Shown: positions 1 to 11,110 of the stretch, piece after piece
How positions within the stretch are numbered: the first letter of the stretch is position 1
Layout of the letters: each line of letters starts with the position of its first letter
NCBI GenBank assembly: GCA_028386065.3
Contig: JAKUCV010007337.1
Coordinates: 91,376 to 155,375 of the forward strand
Source: Turnera subulata
Taxonomy: Eukaryota > Streptophyta > Magnoliopsida > Malpighiales > Passifloraceae
Length of the DNA: 64,000 bases
Direction: 5' to 3'
The notes under the pieces: generated by a model
Seen by the model: the letters and a program-made list of their open reading frames with translations, nothing else
The model's database searches: none
What the model was told of the DNA's origin: nothing
Program-made: the position numbers and the translations under genes

Positions 1-26
1 CGGCTCGGTATTACCGAACCGAGCCG
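1..26. repeat. Short inverted repeat at the window edge
   Basis: A 9-bp arm (CGGCTCGGT) is followed after 8 nt by its exact reverse complement (ACCGAGCCG). It lies where the Athila/Tat reading frame stops resembling the usual linker before reverse transcriptase, so it may mark the edge of an insertion that continues left of the window. The class of that insertion cannot be told from 26 bases. Confidence 0.4.
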
Positions 27-1002
27 TTTGCTCTCCCCTAACTTTACTCAACTCGGCATTGATAATAACAGGATATGTAGAGTTGGGACCTAAGAATGCA
101 TACCGTAGCTCTGATGGTAAAGGTTTCAGCTCTACCTTTGGCGCGCTCTGAATCTCTTCTTTCTTTTCTTCTCCAATAAACTCATAGCTCTTGTCTTCGG
201 TCGCTTCCAATGGTGGAGTGGATTGCAAAATTTCCCTTTTGGCAATCTCCAAATCATCGTCTTCAGTAGTGCCGCTCGTCACCAAGCAATTTTAAATTGG
301 ATCATCACTACTCGCTACTTTGCTCTCTTCCTTCACAGCGTCATCGATAAAATCAACTTGGAAACAACTATCCTCTTCAAGTGTTCCTTCGGTAGCACGG
401 AAGGCATTGAACTCGATCTTCTCATTCCCAATCCTTAGAGTAAGCTTTCCATCACGAACATCAATTTGAGCTCCAGCAGTAGCTAAGAACGGCCTCCCAA
501 GAATAATCGGCATTTGAAAATCAATCTCCATGTCGAGCACCACAAAATCGATTGGTACAAAGAACTTCCCAACCTTGATTGGAATGTCCTCCAATATCCC
601 CACTAGATATTTGACAGATCGATCCGCAAGTTGAAGAGAGATAGTGGTCGGCTTCATATCTCCAATATCTAGCTTCTCAGCAATTCGCTTTGGAATAAGA
701 CTAACAATGGCTCCTAAAATCACATAGAGCTCAATCAATGCACATAGAACCAATATTGCAAGAATAGAGAAGCTTCCAGGGTCCTTCAGTTTCGGTGGCA
801 GCTTGTTCTGCAGGATTGCGCTGCACTCCTCTGTCAAAGCCACTGTCTTGTAATCTTCTAAATTCCTTTTCCTGGAAAGAATTTCCTTGAGAAATTTAGC
901 ATAAGCAGGCATTTGAGAAATTACTTCAGTAAATGGAACATTAATATGTAATGTTTTTAAATGTTCAAGAAATCTCCCGAATTGTTCGTCTTTTTTGCCC
1001 TG
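1..1002 (-). pseudogene. Retropepsin-like protease and pre-RT linker of the Athila/Tat element, broken
   Basis: Codes for the aspartic protease region of the polyprotein and the linker to reverse transcriptase. Recognisable parts are LPPKLKDPGSF, then KPTTISLQLADRSVK, LGRPFLATAGAQIDV and the linker ending near LRYAFLGPNSTYPV. An in-frame TAG (1003-1005) and a TAA (292-294) interrupt an otherwise continuous frame. The catalytic loop, expected as D-L-G-A, reads I-L-G-A near 690-705. A missing base near 765 and an extra T near 700 throw about 60 nt out of frame, and the shifted stretch contains the active-site aspartate codon. The frame is correct again afterwards. Protease function is lost. Confidence 0.85.
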
Positions 1003-2505
1003 CTAAAGTCGCTGAGGGAATGGAACCGGTGGTTCATAAGCTTTGACTTTAGGCCATATCTCCTTCGGTTGCTCTCTTTTCTGCTTTGCTAGCTTCCACT
1101 TGGGAATCCACTTCTCTTGCTCTTGCTTCTTTTCCTCTGCTCCCTTTTCAGGTATCTGCTTCTCTGCTTTCGGTTGCTCATCTTCTTCTTCTTGCTTAAT
1201 GATGGTGTCGGCTTCATCTTCTTTAGGTGGATAGGGATCATCTAACTGCTTTCCGCTTCTAAGTGCTACAGCCTTGACTTGCTCTCTTGGATTAACTGTG
1301 GGCTGTCCCGGTAGGTTTCCTGGTGTCCTCATAATCGCCTCCGCTTGTTGCGCAAGTTGCGTCTCAAGCATCTTAGAGTGAGTCTCCATATTTGCCATCC
1401 GATTGTTGAATCCTTGCATCATCTCCGTTTGCAAACGTTGAGTCTCCATTATGGCTTTCATCATAGAAGTAAGATCCATGTCTTGATTCTTTGGAATTTG
1501 CATGCTCGAACTCTTCTACCCATAATCGTTCTTTTGAAAACCGCCTTGCTGATTCGGGTTGCTCTCCCTCCATGAGAAATTAGGATGATTCTTCCATTCC
1601 GGATTGTATGTGTTGTTGTAGGGTCCTCGTTGTTGTTGGCGTTGATGAATGTAATTCATCTGCTCAATCGTCAACTCGTCTCCGGTAGGACAATTCATTG
1701 ATTATGTCCAGCACCTACACATTTATCACATATTAAACTCGGCATAACAGCAGCACCACATGATTTTACCTGCTGACTCAAAGAATCTAGCTTCGAATTA
1801 AGCATTGTCACTGTCTCCACTTCCAGAATTCCAGCTACTCGCTTGTTGTTTGATCGTGAAGAGCTCTGGTAACTGTTACTCGCCATCGTCTCCAATTTCT
1901 GATACGCCACATCCGGTGCTTGCGCCATGAATGCCCCTCCTGAAGCTGCTTCCAAACTCATACGTATTGGCTCATTTAAACCATTAAAGAAAGATTGAAC
2001 TACAAGCCATTCGGGTAATCCATGTTGTGGGCATTCTTGAATAAGATCCTTGTAACGTTCCCATGCTTCACAGAAACTTTCTCCATCGAATTGAGTGAAT
2101 GATGTAATCTTGCTCCGGATACGTGCTGCTTTATCAGGTGGATAGTATTTTGCAAGAAAAGCCTTTGAAAGCTCCTCCCATGTCTTGTATGTCCCAGCTA
2201 CTCCTGACTTCAACCACTTCTTAGCCTTGCCTTGCAAAGAAAACGGGAATAAACGAAGTCGAATTGCATCATCGGTCGCCCCATTGATCTTGACCAAATC
2301 ACAAATCTCCGTAAACGTCTGAAGATGTTGATTCAGGTCCTCATTATCCAAGCCTCCAAATTGTTCTTGTTGCACCATGTGAATGAGTGCTGTCTTCAGT
2401 TCGAAATTGTTGACATTGATCGCTGGCCTTGCAATGCTTGACTGCACTATATCCAAACTCGGTCTTGCATAGTCAAGCAATGTCCCTAATCCTAGAATAG
2501 AGAAC
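1003..2505 (-). pseudogene. gag: gag of the Athila/Tat element, broken
   Basis: Structural polyprotein that would form the virus-like particle. The retrotransposon gag core is clear: SSIARPAINVNNFELK, then RLRLFPFSLQGKAKKWL, KAFLAKYYPPDKAARIRSKI and SFFNGL. A CCHC zinc knuckle (CDKCVGAGH) follows at about 1705-1735, but one base is missing before its last cysteine, so the frame ends in TGA (1695-1697) and resumes at an overlapping ATG (1698). The distal half (EQMNYIHQRQQQRGPYNN, then the glutamine/lysine-rich tail with KAVALRSGK) has an in-frame TAG at 1516-1518. A TAG near 2505 lies upstream of the first recognised residues, so no good start codon can be assigned. Confidence 0.85.
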
Positions 2506-2763
2506 TAGTTCCTCATAATAAAATAGCAATCAATCAAAATCTCACAACAATTCATCAAGTAAACAATTTAACAGAAAGAAAAACGAGTAGAAGAGAGAGT
2601 AGAGAAGTCTGGTAGCCGATTTGTGTTGGTGATGATGGCGTCGACTTGTGCTCCTCTTGGTGTCGATTTCTGCTGCAATTGGACTGCTGATTCTGTAACT
2701 TGGAACCTTCAAATCTTACTGGAAAAACATTGAATTGTTGTGGGGAATAACCTTTGAAATTGG

Positions 2764-2782
2764 ATGAGAAATTCGGCACCAC
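2764..2782 (-). other. Probable primer-binding site of the Athila/Tat element
   Basis: On the minus strand this reads TGGTGCCGAATTTCTCATC. It begins with the TGG that pairs with a tRNA 3' CCA end and lies between the LTR-like block and gag. I have not identified the matching tRNA. Confidence 0.45.
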
Positions 2783-3561
2783 CTAGAGGATCCAAAAGAG
2801 TAGAAAACCCTAACCCTACTTGTGTGTGTGACCTAATAACTAACCAATTCGGCAGAGCTTCACCTCTTACTTCTGCCTCCTGAATATGTTGACCTAGGGG
2901 GTCTTTTTATACTGAATTTAAGCTCTGGAAGTCGGTGGGGCTATCTTTCTTTGAATGGAAATTGAATTCTTGACTTGCACTCAAAGTTGGACTTTTGCCT
3001 GTTTTCTGACCCGAAATTGCATGCCACTTTACTCCTAGAAGACGTCCAAACTGGGCATTGGGCTCTTCTACAAAGTTCTAGATAATTCTCTCAGCTTTCT
3101 TTTCATGAAAAAAACTCTTGAACTGGACTTCTGTAGCTCAAGATGTTGCCGAAACACTGAGCCTGGGTCGGCATAGAAAAATCTGCATCCTGGGCTGGAT
3201 TAAAATAATTACTGCTCCATGTAGACTCGTCCAAAAATTATGAAATTTAATCCATAGAAATTTCTCATAAAGTGCTTCTTCAGGAGTTAAACTTCCATTT
3301 GTCCATATTTCAAGAAAAAGCATCTCTTCCTTTTGGAAGTCTTGTTTCGTTTCCAATTGGTCTCACTTAATTTAGATGCCTAGAACTTCTGAAATCTTCA
3401 AAATAGTCGGCTGTGCTCACTGCAGAAAGTTTTCTAAATTGGGCCAGGTTTCCAGACTTGGTTAAAAAGCTTCCATTCTTACATCAAATCATTCAAATTT
3501 GGTTGTTCCTTTTCTTGCGTTGTTTCGTCCTTAGTTCCTAAGGACTCATCAACGAGGGGCA
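2783..3561 (-). repeat. Probable 5' LTR of the Athila/Tat element
   Basis: Non-coding stretch between the primer-binding site and the start of the next element. On the minus strand a TATAAAAAG box (2903-2911) lies about 120 bp before the PBS, as expected for an LTR promoter followed by R/U5. The outer edge probably falls at TGCCCC (3561) or TGATGAG (3551). The inner CA terminus is unclear. The partner LTR is outside the window, so boundaries are provisional. Confidence 0.4.
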
Positions 3562-3563
3562 TC

Positions 3564-4420
3564 TGTGAATACCCAAAATTGACTCATGAATATTCCTCTA
3601 ATTTAGATTTTAGGTAGGCTGGAACCATAAGATTAATGAGATGATTTAGTCTTTGGCTAAGGCGCATTTGGAATTTATTTTAGAGGAATGCATATTTTAG
3701 AATTGGGATTTATATGTTTGAACCTTAGGATTAATGAGATGATTTAATCTTAAGATAAAAATATACTAAAGTCTAGTTCATTAAAATACTGTCCCATTTT
3801 ATTTATTTGGCCTTCCTTGTTTATTCTAACCCAATCATAATGAGATGATTTATTTTTGTGTTAATTATGAATTTAAGGGCCTAAGTTAATGAAATGTGGA
3901 CCTTCCAGAGTTGAGTAGCCCATAAACACATTACTTGCAGACTAATTTTAGCTCTGATTTTCGTGGAAAATCAGAGTTAAATCATCCCTTGATAGTAAAT
4001 GTGTTTTTGGTATGATTTGGGCATGAAATGGGGACTTAATGTGTAATCAATCAATTAGGAGATAATTGGGAGGAGTACTAATCAAGAAAAGAGGTGATTT
4101 TGGGTTGATTAGGAGTTAATTATAGGGTGGAATCAAATCAAGGAGGAATTAGGGGGGATCGGGTGCAAAAAAGGATAAAACGGTGAAAAGCGGAGGTGTC
4201 GGGCGGCCATGGCGGCCATCCAGCCCATGACCGCCGGTCATGGCGGTCATGCACCCCCAGAAATGCGATTCTCCCCCGATTTTCGCCCCTAATTTGATTC
4301 TACACGGTTTTGGCCCAGATTTTTGGCTGTAACCTTAGTCATTAAGCTACTCCATGCCCTCACACACCCCATAACACTATAAATAGGACCCCCCGCTCAT
4401 CAAAATTTGTGGTAGGCCAT
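3564..4420 (+). repeat. LTR head (U3 and TATA) of a Tat/Ogre-like element, plus orientation
   Basis: Starts TGTGAATACCCAAA and is homologous, in inverted orientation, to the outer part of the LTR at 8940-10521. Shared landmarks are the repeated phrase AATGAGATGATTTA, the phrase around the TTTTCGTGGAAAATCAGAG hairpin (about 3959-3977) and the TATAAATAGGACC box at 4379-4391. Homology stops soon after the TATA box, so only a U3-like part is shared. It cannot be the partner of the minus-strand LTR of one element, because the two face each other. Confidence 0.6.
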
Positions 4421-4881
4421 GCCCCTTGTGTGTAAATCAACTTAATAGCTTGACAAGCTAAAAAATCAACGATACTTAGGGCATGACACGCCCCTTTAAA
4501 CGCTAGTAGGAAATCAAAGCAAGTCAACAAAAAGGACAGGCATTACATGCCCCAATTTTACACTTTCAAAATCGACCAAAACCAAAGCGTAATGTGATTT
4601 TCAAAAATCAATTCAACAAAAAAAATCATCAAAGCTTGGGGCATATCATGCCCCTTGTGTAAATTAACTTGACAACTCGACACATCGAAGACTGAATGCT
4701 AATGGGGCGTGACAAGCCCAAAAGATACCAATGACGAATCAAAAAGAGCGGGGGGCATGACATGCGCCTAATGTATAAAATCGACTCGATTATCTTTGAA
4801 ATTAACAATCAATTTGAAGTGTGACGCGCATATCATGGAACATCGACTTGACAAATCGAAAATCGGGGTATGATGTGCCCC
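4415..4881. repeat. Degenerate tandem array of a GC-rich palindrome (GGGGCATGACATGCCCC-like)
   Basis: Variants of GGGGCAT-nn-ATGCCCC recur at 4415-4425 (half), 4479-4494, 4539-4553, 4638-4654, 4704-4719, 4750-4768 and 4865-4881, spaced roughly 45-100 bp. Between them a weaker shared phrase like AAATCAACTTGACAACTCGA also recurs. The palindromes are the best conserved part of each unit. No coding potential is visible. Confidence 0.6.
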
Positions 4882-7800
4882 TAGAGTGTACAAGTGACCA
4901 TAGAGTCTACATCTTGGGTGCGGGCATCGTCATTCTACAAACAATGTCGTCTAAAGATTTAGACATGCCTTACCCCTCCAGCCATCAACCCTAGGAAATG
5001 TAAGTCTACATCAAGTGATGAATTTATGATGTTGTCACTTTCATCGATCATTTGTCCTCAACCAAATCTACCTTATCAAGGAATCCATGTTTTACATGTA
5101 AGTGATGCATGAACATATCTACAATGTGTTTATCTTTTCAATGTATGAAGGTGCCCTTAGCTTCTACGTGTTTATTTTTGGATGCAAGTGCTTATGCTAT
5201 GTTTTTCCCTTTTTTTCTCTTTTTCCCTCACTCCTCTTCTTTTCCTTTTCCTTTTTCTCTTTCCTCTCTCCTTTCTCCTCGAATGTAAGTGCTTCCTACT
5301 TCTACATGATGTGTTTGTTTTCTGAATGCAAGTGCGATCTACTTCTACAGGTATGTTTGGATGTATGTGTTTTTTTTCTAGGTATGGTGTGCTTGGATGC
5401 AAATGATCCTAGTATGATACATGAGCATTGAAAATCATTCGATTTAAGATGAAAGTTAAGAAACTTGAGAAAAAGCGAGTTGTTTTCCAAAGCTTTAGAG
5501 AAAAAGATTCCTAATAACTATGAATTCATTCACCTCAAATTCTAACTGGGACCCCAAGGGTGAGCATTGCTTGTCAAAAGGTTTTGATGGATGAAGGATC
5601 ATCTAGCAAGTTAAGCAAATGAATGAGTGGATATCCCTTTAAAGAATGGATGGAGGTGACATGCTCGGTTGATCGTGTATGGCTACCCAAGTAATTTTTC
5701 TTCAATGAGAGGAATCGTCCTTAAGGCGATGTCGTCTATCGCACGGATGCCTCTTGTCATTGGCTACTATCCCCATTTTTGTTTTAGCCTTAATTTTTTC
5801 CTAGGCCGCCCTTTCGGGTTGAATTTTCAACCTAGCAAGCATGTCCTAACTTTTGCCCAGACCACCCTTTCGGGTTTTCAACCTGGCGAACTCTTTTCTT
5901 TTCTTTCTTTTTTTTTTGTTTTTTTTTGGGGGATAACAACCACTAAGCTTGTGCAAGGTAGAGACCACTCGGGTCAGGCATACTCAGATAATCATTAGGG
6001 AGGTAGACTTTCAACGTTAATCTAGAACCATCTAGCTAAGTTATGTCTAAGAGACCATCGGAGAGATGTGCTTCATGATGACCGGATTAAAAATGAGTTT
6101 CTCGAGAGAGAAAGACTTGACTAACATCTACAACTTTATGACGACCAAAATACAAGTTCGAAAGAAGGGACCTTATGACTACAAAAGAGGCCCGGACACT
6201 ACGGATACAATCAACAATGTGGCATGTCTATCTGACAACGACTCCCATCTTTCCATTGAATCAATCTGAGAACCACAATTTATAGACCAGGCCAGTTATC
6301 GGATTGCCTACGTATTTATGGATGTGGTGTTTGGCTTGAGGTATTCATTAGGGTCGGTGTTTGGTTTGAGGTGTTTGTCAGGGTCGTTGTTTGATGGGGG
6401 AGTTCGATGTGATAGGTCTGTGAGGGGAACACTTGTCCTTTCATCAAGATTTCTTCCTTCCATCTTGGTTTCAATATTCAAGCACTAAAGGTCACTTCTC
6501 TCTCCTTGCTTTTCTCCTTTCCATTTTGTTTTTGGGAGGAGATACATTTGCTATCATCTAGATCATTTTTGTGGATTGTGGTTCGACGGTGCCCCTCTTT
6601 TTCTTTTCTTTCTTCTTCTCTTTCTTTCGTTTTCGAGGAGGGTGACATCTTCTTTGAGCAGGTGCATTTAGATGGATTTTTTTTAGAAGTTCGGGAAAGC
6701 GGTTGTAAGATGCACTTCTTGCTGGGATTCTTGATTCAAAAATAGTTCAAGAAAAGAAGCTCGAGATAGGAAAGCATCAAACAAAGGAAGAAAAGAGTTG
6801 GCTTTTTTGGCCCAACAAAAGCCTTAAGACAAAAAGAAAGGGAAAGAGAGATCAGGAGAATCAGAGTGGGCCGATGATTTATTTTTGAGTGCAGCATTTC
6901 TTGACAAGTGTTCAAGTGGATGTGATGGGGTAAACATGGAGGCAGGGCTACATAGGTGTCAACATGGGTATGTTTTTTAAGGCTAGTGCGGGTAAGTGTT
7001 TAGAAATCGGCTGGGGTTGGTCGAATATATGTTAGGTAAGGTCGGATTACATCTACAAAATTAGGTCTTCGTAGTTTGTTTTTATGGTCCCTTAGATTGA
7101 ATCAATGGAATATTATGAAGTCATGCACAACTTGCCACATATACACAGAGGATAAGGAAATCAAAGTTTTATTCCTTATGTGAAAATCAAAGTACAAACA
7201 ATGACATTGTTGATTGTTGGACATAGAACTTAACTATCGCCCCTTTTGATTCGACTCAACCTCTAGACTCTAAATAGCAACTACACCGCCTCTCCAATTC
7301 TTTGTCATCATTCTATCCATACTTAGCAATTTGGTCTATGGTCTCCAGTTGACTCTCACTTGCACTTCTTGTTCACCTCTTGGAATGCATCATCTCCATT
7401 TTTATCTTCATCATCATCTCTTAACCTTCTCCATTGTCTTCTCATTGTGTCTCCATCATCATTCTCACCGCCGTCTTCATTGCTTTCCAATTGTTAGGGC
7501 TTACATCTTGTTTATTTGAGAAGGCCTAATGGCAATGTCTCCATTCGATACCTTAGTTTTGCTCATCAACTCGGCTTGTCAGTTCGGTCCCTCAGCTCAG
7601 CTCGTCAACTTGGTTCTTCATCGTATGGTTCTTCTCTCAGTTTCTCATCTTGGCTCTTCAACTCGGTTCACAAATAAAAACCAGGGCTTACATCTCCGTC
7701 CTTGAAGAAGGTCCAATCAGGTCACCTCATCTCGCCTCTCCTACTGTAAATACTGGGCTTACATCTCCTCTCACAAGAAGGCGCAAAGTCACCTCGACGT

Positions 7801-8919
7801 CTTAAATTGGTGCCTTATCATCGCTTCTGCCTACTTCCTACCTTTTACCTTAGGATACATTCACGACTTCCAATATCTCCACTATCTCCTTGCGTATCTT
7901 CCACTCGCGGGATTGTCGTCTTTAGAATACACCCTTGAATTCCAGTGTCTATCTCTTTCCAATCAAGGCATTACTCACCCATGGTGTCCTAAAGGTTCAA
8001 ATCTCTAGTTCATGGTCATCGGGAATTCTAGACTTAAGCTTTGTCTTATTTCAAAAACACTTGGTGGGGAAACATGATAGAATACACTCGCAAAATTTTT
8101 TTCCTATTCTTTCAAAATATTTCTTCCTTTTTCTTTCTTTGAAGACTTAGGTCCAAAAAGATGAGGATTTGAAAAAGTGAGACACCCTAGCTCGAATTTG
8201 TGTTTTATGCTTTGAAAAATATATATTGCAATGCTCAATGTATGCAAATATAAATTCCCTAAAACAAGGTAGACCGACTAAACATATATGTCAACTGGGG
8301 AAAACAACACTAAAAATTTATCATCAGCTTAAACATGTATACTTATCCACACCCATCACCCACCCCCCCCAACCAAAGTTTCTTTACTAGACTCATCAAT
8401 TCACACTAACAGGTTAGCGGGCGGGGTCAAGGGCTAGTGCCCCTTGCCGGTGCGGGGCGGTCAGCAAATTTTTTTTGACTATACTCTTTTCTATATATTT
8501 TTATTGGTTTTTTGGTTTATTGAAATAAAAGAACTCTATTTACACATACTAGAATCCACAACAATAATCACACAAAATGCACGTACCACTTATTGATTCA
8601 TCATGCATGAGAAGTTTAGGGTATGCAGCTGGTTGGGGGCCAAAAGACTGCCGCTAAGGAATAGTTTGACCTTCTCACATGTGATAATGGATATCGCGTG
8701 AGGTCCAAGGCCCATTAGTCCCTATCATTGCTGAGCAGCGAGAAACGGGTTCACTCAAGCCACTATCGCTTAAGGAAAGCATTATAGTCGACTCGAATTC
8801 CCTCACCCTCTTACTGTAGAGGCTTCACATCAATCATCATGAATGTAAGGCACTTATGATGACACATAAAAAGGCATACGAAGTTCAACGATTGCACAAA
8901 GTTTCTTAAACCCACTACG
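4882..8919. other. Non-coding Tat/Ogre-like retroelement debris, no gene seen
   Basis: No reading frame of any known family is visible on either strand. Recognisable repeat content: two copies of CCCTTTCGGGTT...TCAACCT (5815-5885); GGATTGCCTACGTATTTATGG (about 6301), a phrase I associate with Tat/Ogre LTRs; repeats of GGGCTTACATCTC (7500-7770); and pyrimidine-rich tracts. Since a PBS and LTR lie just right of it on the minus strand, much of it is probably the leader/internal part of that element, decayed or never coding. Confidence 0.5.
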
Positions 8920-8937
8920 TCCCCAGCAGAGTTGCCA
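8920..8937 (-). other. Primer-binding site, Ogre/Tat type
   Basis: The minus strand reads TGGCAACTCTGCTGGGGA, two nucleotides after an LTR end (CA at 8940-8941). It closely resembles the PBS TGGCGACTCCACTGGGGA that I recall for Ogre/Tat elements. It fixes the orientation of the LTR at 8940-10521 as a 5' LTR on the minus strand. Confidence 0.75.
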
Positions 8938-8939
8938 GC

Positions 8940-10521
8940 TGTGAGGACCCGACCTAGGATTAATTGGGCCTCCTCACCTATTCCCTTACACCTTCTTCCT
9001 CACCAACATCTAACATCTTTGGAGTCTCCACCCGAATTTTATTATAGGGCAAAATTCGGGAAAAACCATTCTTAAACAGCAATGACTCCGTTTAAGGCAA
9101 CCAACTAGCGAACCAAAGATGCTGGACCCGGGGGTTCGTCACGGATGGGAAGGTGTTAGGCACCCACCCGTGTTGGGGCGAAGCTTTGTACAATTGAAGA
9201 ATAATTGTATGCCTCGTGAAAGTGTGTGTTTTGTGGAAACAAGTCACATAAAACAAATAAAATTAAAGTGGAGCAAAAAGGAAAATAAAAATAATTGGGC
9301 TTGAGTTTCCACCACTAGAAACCACCTACGTATCCCGGCAACCGGGTTCAAAGCCCACGTAGTTCTTATCATGGCATCACCATAACACATACATCATCAT
9401 TAGCAACATCAAATCATCAGCAAACAATAGATAAAGGGTTTTAGGATTACCTCTTGCAGCCCTCCTCTAGCTCCTTGGTTTGGGTTGTATTCTCCATCCA
9501 CCTTCTTTTCACTCCTTAGCTCAATCGTTGATCTCCTTTTGGTCTACTCTTGCTGCCTTTTCCTTGATGTTTCCCACGAAATTCCTCCAGAGTTTCTGCC
9601 AATAAAAATATTTCTAGGCTTAGAGAAGTAGAGTTTCTCCAAGCACTAAAGCTTATAGGGGGTATGTGTGAAAGAGAATGTGTCCCCTTTGGATGTAAAT
9701 GGGAGGTCCTATTTATAGAGTTCTGGGGAGTGTAGGGGTCGTGGACCTTTTAATGATCAGGATCGTGGCCAGAAATCTGGGTCAAAATCGTGTAGAATCA
9801 AATTAGGAACAAAATCGGGAGAAAATCACATTTTTGGGCAGCGGTCATCTCTTGGATGGCAGCCAGGGATGACCAGCCGCCTGCCCTCCTGGGTTTCACG
9901 CGTTCTTTTCTTTTTTTTATCCCAATCCCCCCTAATTCTGTCATGACTTGATCTAACCGTGTTATTAACCCCTAATCAACCCAGAATATCCTCTTTTCTT
10001 GATTACTACTCCTTCTAAACCTTTCATGATTGACTGATACACATTAAACCCCTTATTTTGTGCAAAATCATACCAAAAATACATTTACCCTTAAAAATTA
10101 ATTTAATTCTGATTTTCCACGAAAATCAGAGTTAAGATTAGTCTGCAAGGAATGTGTTTATGGGCCAAACAATCTTGGAGAATCCATATTTCATTAACCT
10201 AGGCCTCTAAATTCATTTCTAAAAAATAAATCATCTCAATATAATTGGGTTGAAATAAATAAGAAAGCCCAAATAAATGAAGTAAAATATATTTTAATAA
10301 ATCAGACCTTGGTATATATTTTTATCTTAAGATTAAATCATCTCATTAATCCTAAGGTTTAAACACATAAAGGTTCAAATTACAAAAATATGTAAATTCT
10401 ACTAAAATAAATTCCAAATATACTTTAACCAAAGACCAAATCATCTCATCAATCTCATGGTTCAAGCATACTTAAAATCCAATTTAGAAGAATATCCGTG
10501 AGTTAAATTTGGGTGTTCACA
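8940..10521 (-). repeat. Complete 5' LTR of a Tat/Ogre-like element (1,582 bp)
   Basis: On the minus strand it starts TGTGAACACCC (10521) and ends GGGTCCTCACA (8940), with TGTGA/TCACA terminal inverted repeats, followed by a PBS. A TATAAAT box lies at 9711-9717 and separates a U3 shared with 3564-4420 from a private R/U5. U5 holds family phrases such as CACCTACGTATCCCGGCAAC (about 9312-9331, plus strand) and GGTTCGTCACGGATGGGAAG. No 3' LTR partner in the same orientation and no matching 5-bp flanks were found, so the element is incomplete. Confidence 0.75.
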
Positions 10522-11110
10522 ATATGTTGAATTTTTCTTCATCAATGCGAGGACCTTGGGTTTTAATAGGTGATTTTAATGAAATTTTGGATGCTTCACA
10601 GAAGAAGGGAGGTGTGCAAGTGGATTTATCTCACCGTTCTAGAATTGGTGGTTGGGTTAATCATTGTCGTCTAGTGGATTTGGGCTTTAGTGGTCCAAAG
10701 TTCACTTGGCAAGGACCAACTCTTCCCATTGGCCATATATTTTGAGCAACTTGATAGAGCTTTGGCTAACATTGAATGGATTCAATTGTTCCCTGAGTCT
10801 TCTCTTCGCCATTTAGCTCGTATCAAGTCGGATCACCATATTATTTCTTTCTTTCCGATACCATTTATGCCTAAGGGGTGGTGGTAGACCTTTTCGTTTT
10901 GAATATGCCTCGGTGTCGCACTCTAATTTTGGCAAGGTGGTCCGAATTTTTTGCCCAACAAGGTTGCTACCTTGGCTACCACTCTTCATACCTGGAATAT
11001 TGAAGTATTTGGGAACATATTCCGACGTAACCGAAGGGTGCTTTCTTGGTTAGCAGGGGTTCAAACAACCATGAGCATACGTTGGAATTCTAATCTGTTT
11101 AGTCTGAAGA
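10522..11110 (+). pseudogene. L1-type LINE ORF2 fragment: endonuclease C-terminal half
   Basis: Translation gives RGPWVLIGDFNEILDASQKK and later FEQLDRALANIEW and RIKSDHHIISFF, the GDFN and SDHH motifs of the AP-endonuclease domain in plant LINEs, then NKVATLATTLHTWNIEVFGNIFRR, which matches the segment before RT. A frameshift near 10735 and stops near 10885-10920 break it. It begins right at the LTR terminus (10521) and fades near 11110. It is unrelated to the orientation of the complete LINE at 19399-25391. Confidence 0.75.

Larger units (their letters stand above)
1..3563 (-). mobile_element. Athila/Tat-type Ty3-gypsy retrotransposon, 5' part (LTR, leader, gag, protease), truncated by the window
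   Basis: Reading the minus strand from 3563 down: an LTR-like stretch with a TATA box, a primer-binding-like site, a gag coding region, and a protease/linker region running off the left edge. Family-typical phrases identify the Athila/Tat group: KAVALRSGK in the gag tail, LPPKLKDPGSFSI before the protease, LGRPFLATAGAQIDV within it, and LPSELRYAFLGPNSTYPV in the linker before reverse transcriptase. RT, RNase H and integrase would lie outside the window. The coding part carries three in-frame stops and several indels, so this copy is dead but not ancient. Confidence 0.85.

Noticed and set aside
3564..10521. Reading the 3564/10521 inverted repeat as terminal inverted repeats of a Mutator-like DNA transposon
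   Set aside because: The right copy has LTR termini on both ends, a TATA box and an adjacent Ogre-type PBS, and no matching target duplication flanks the interval.
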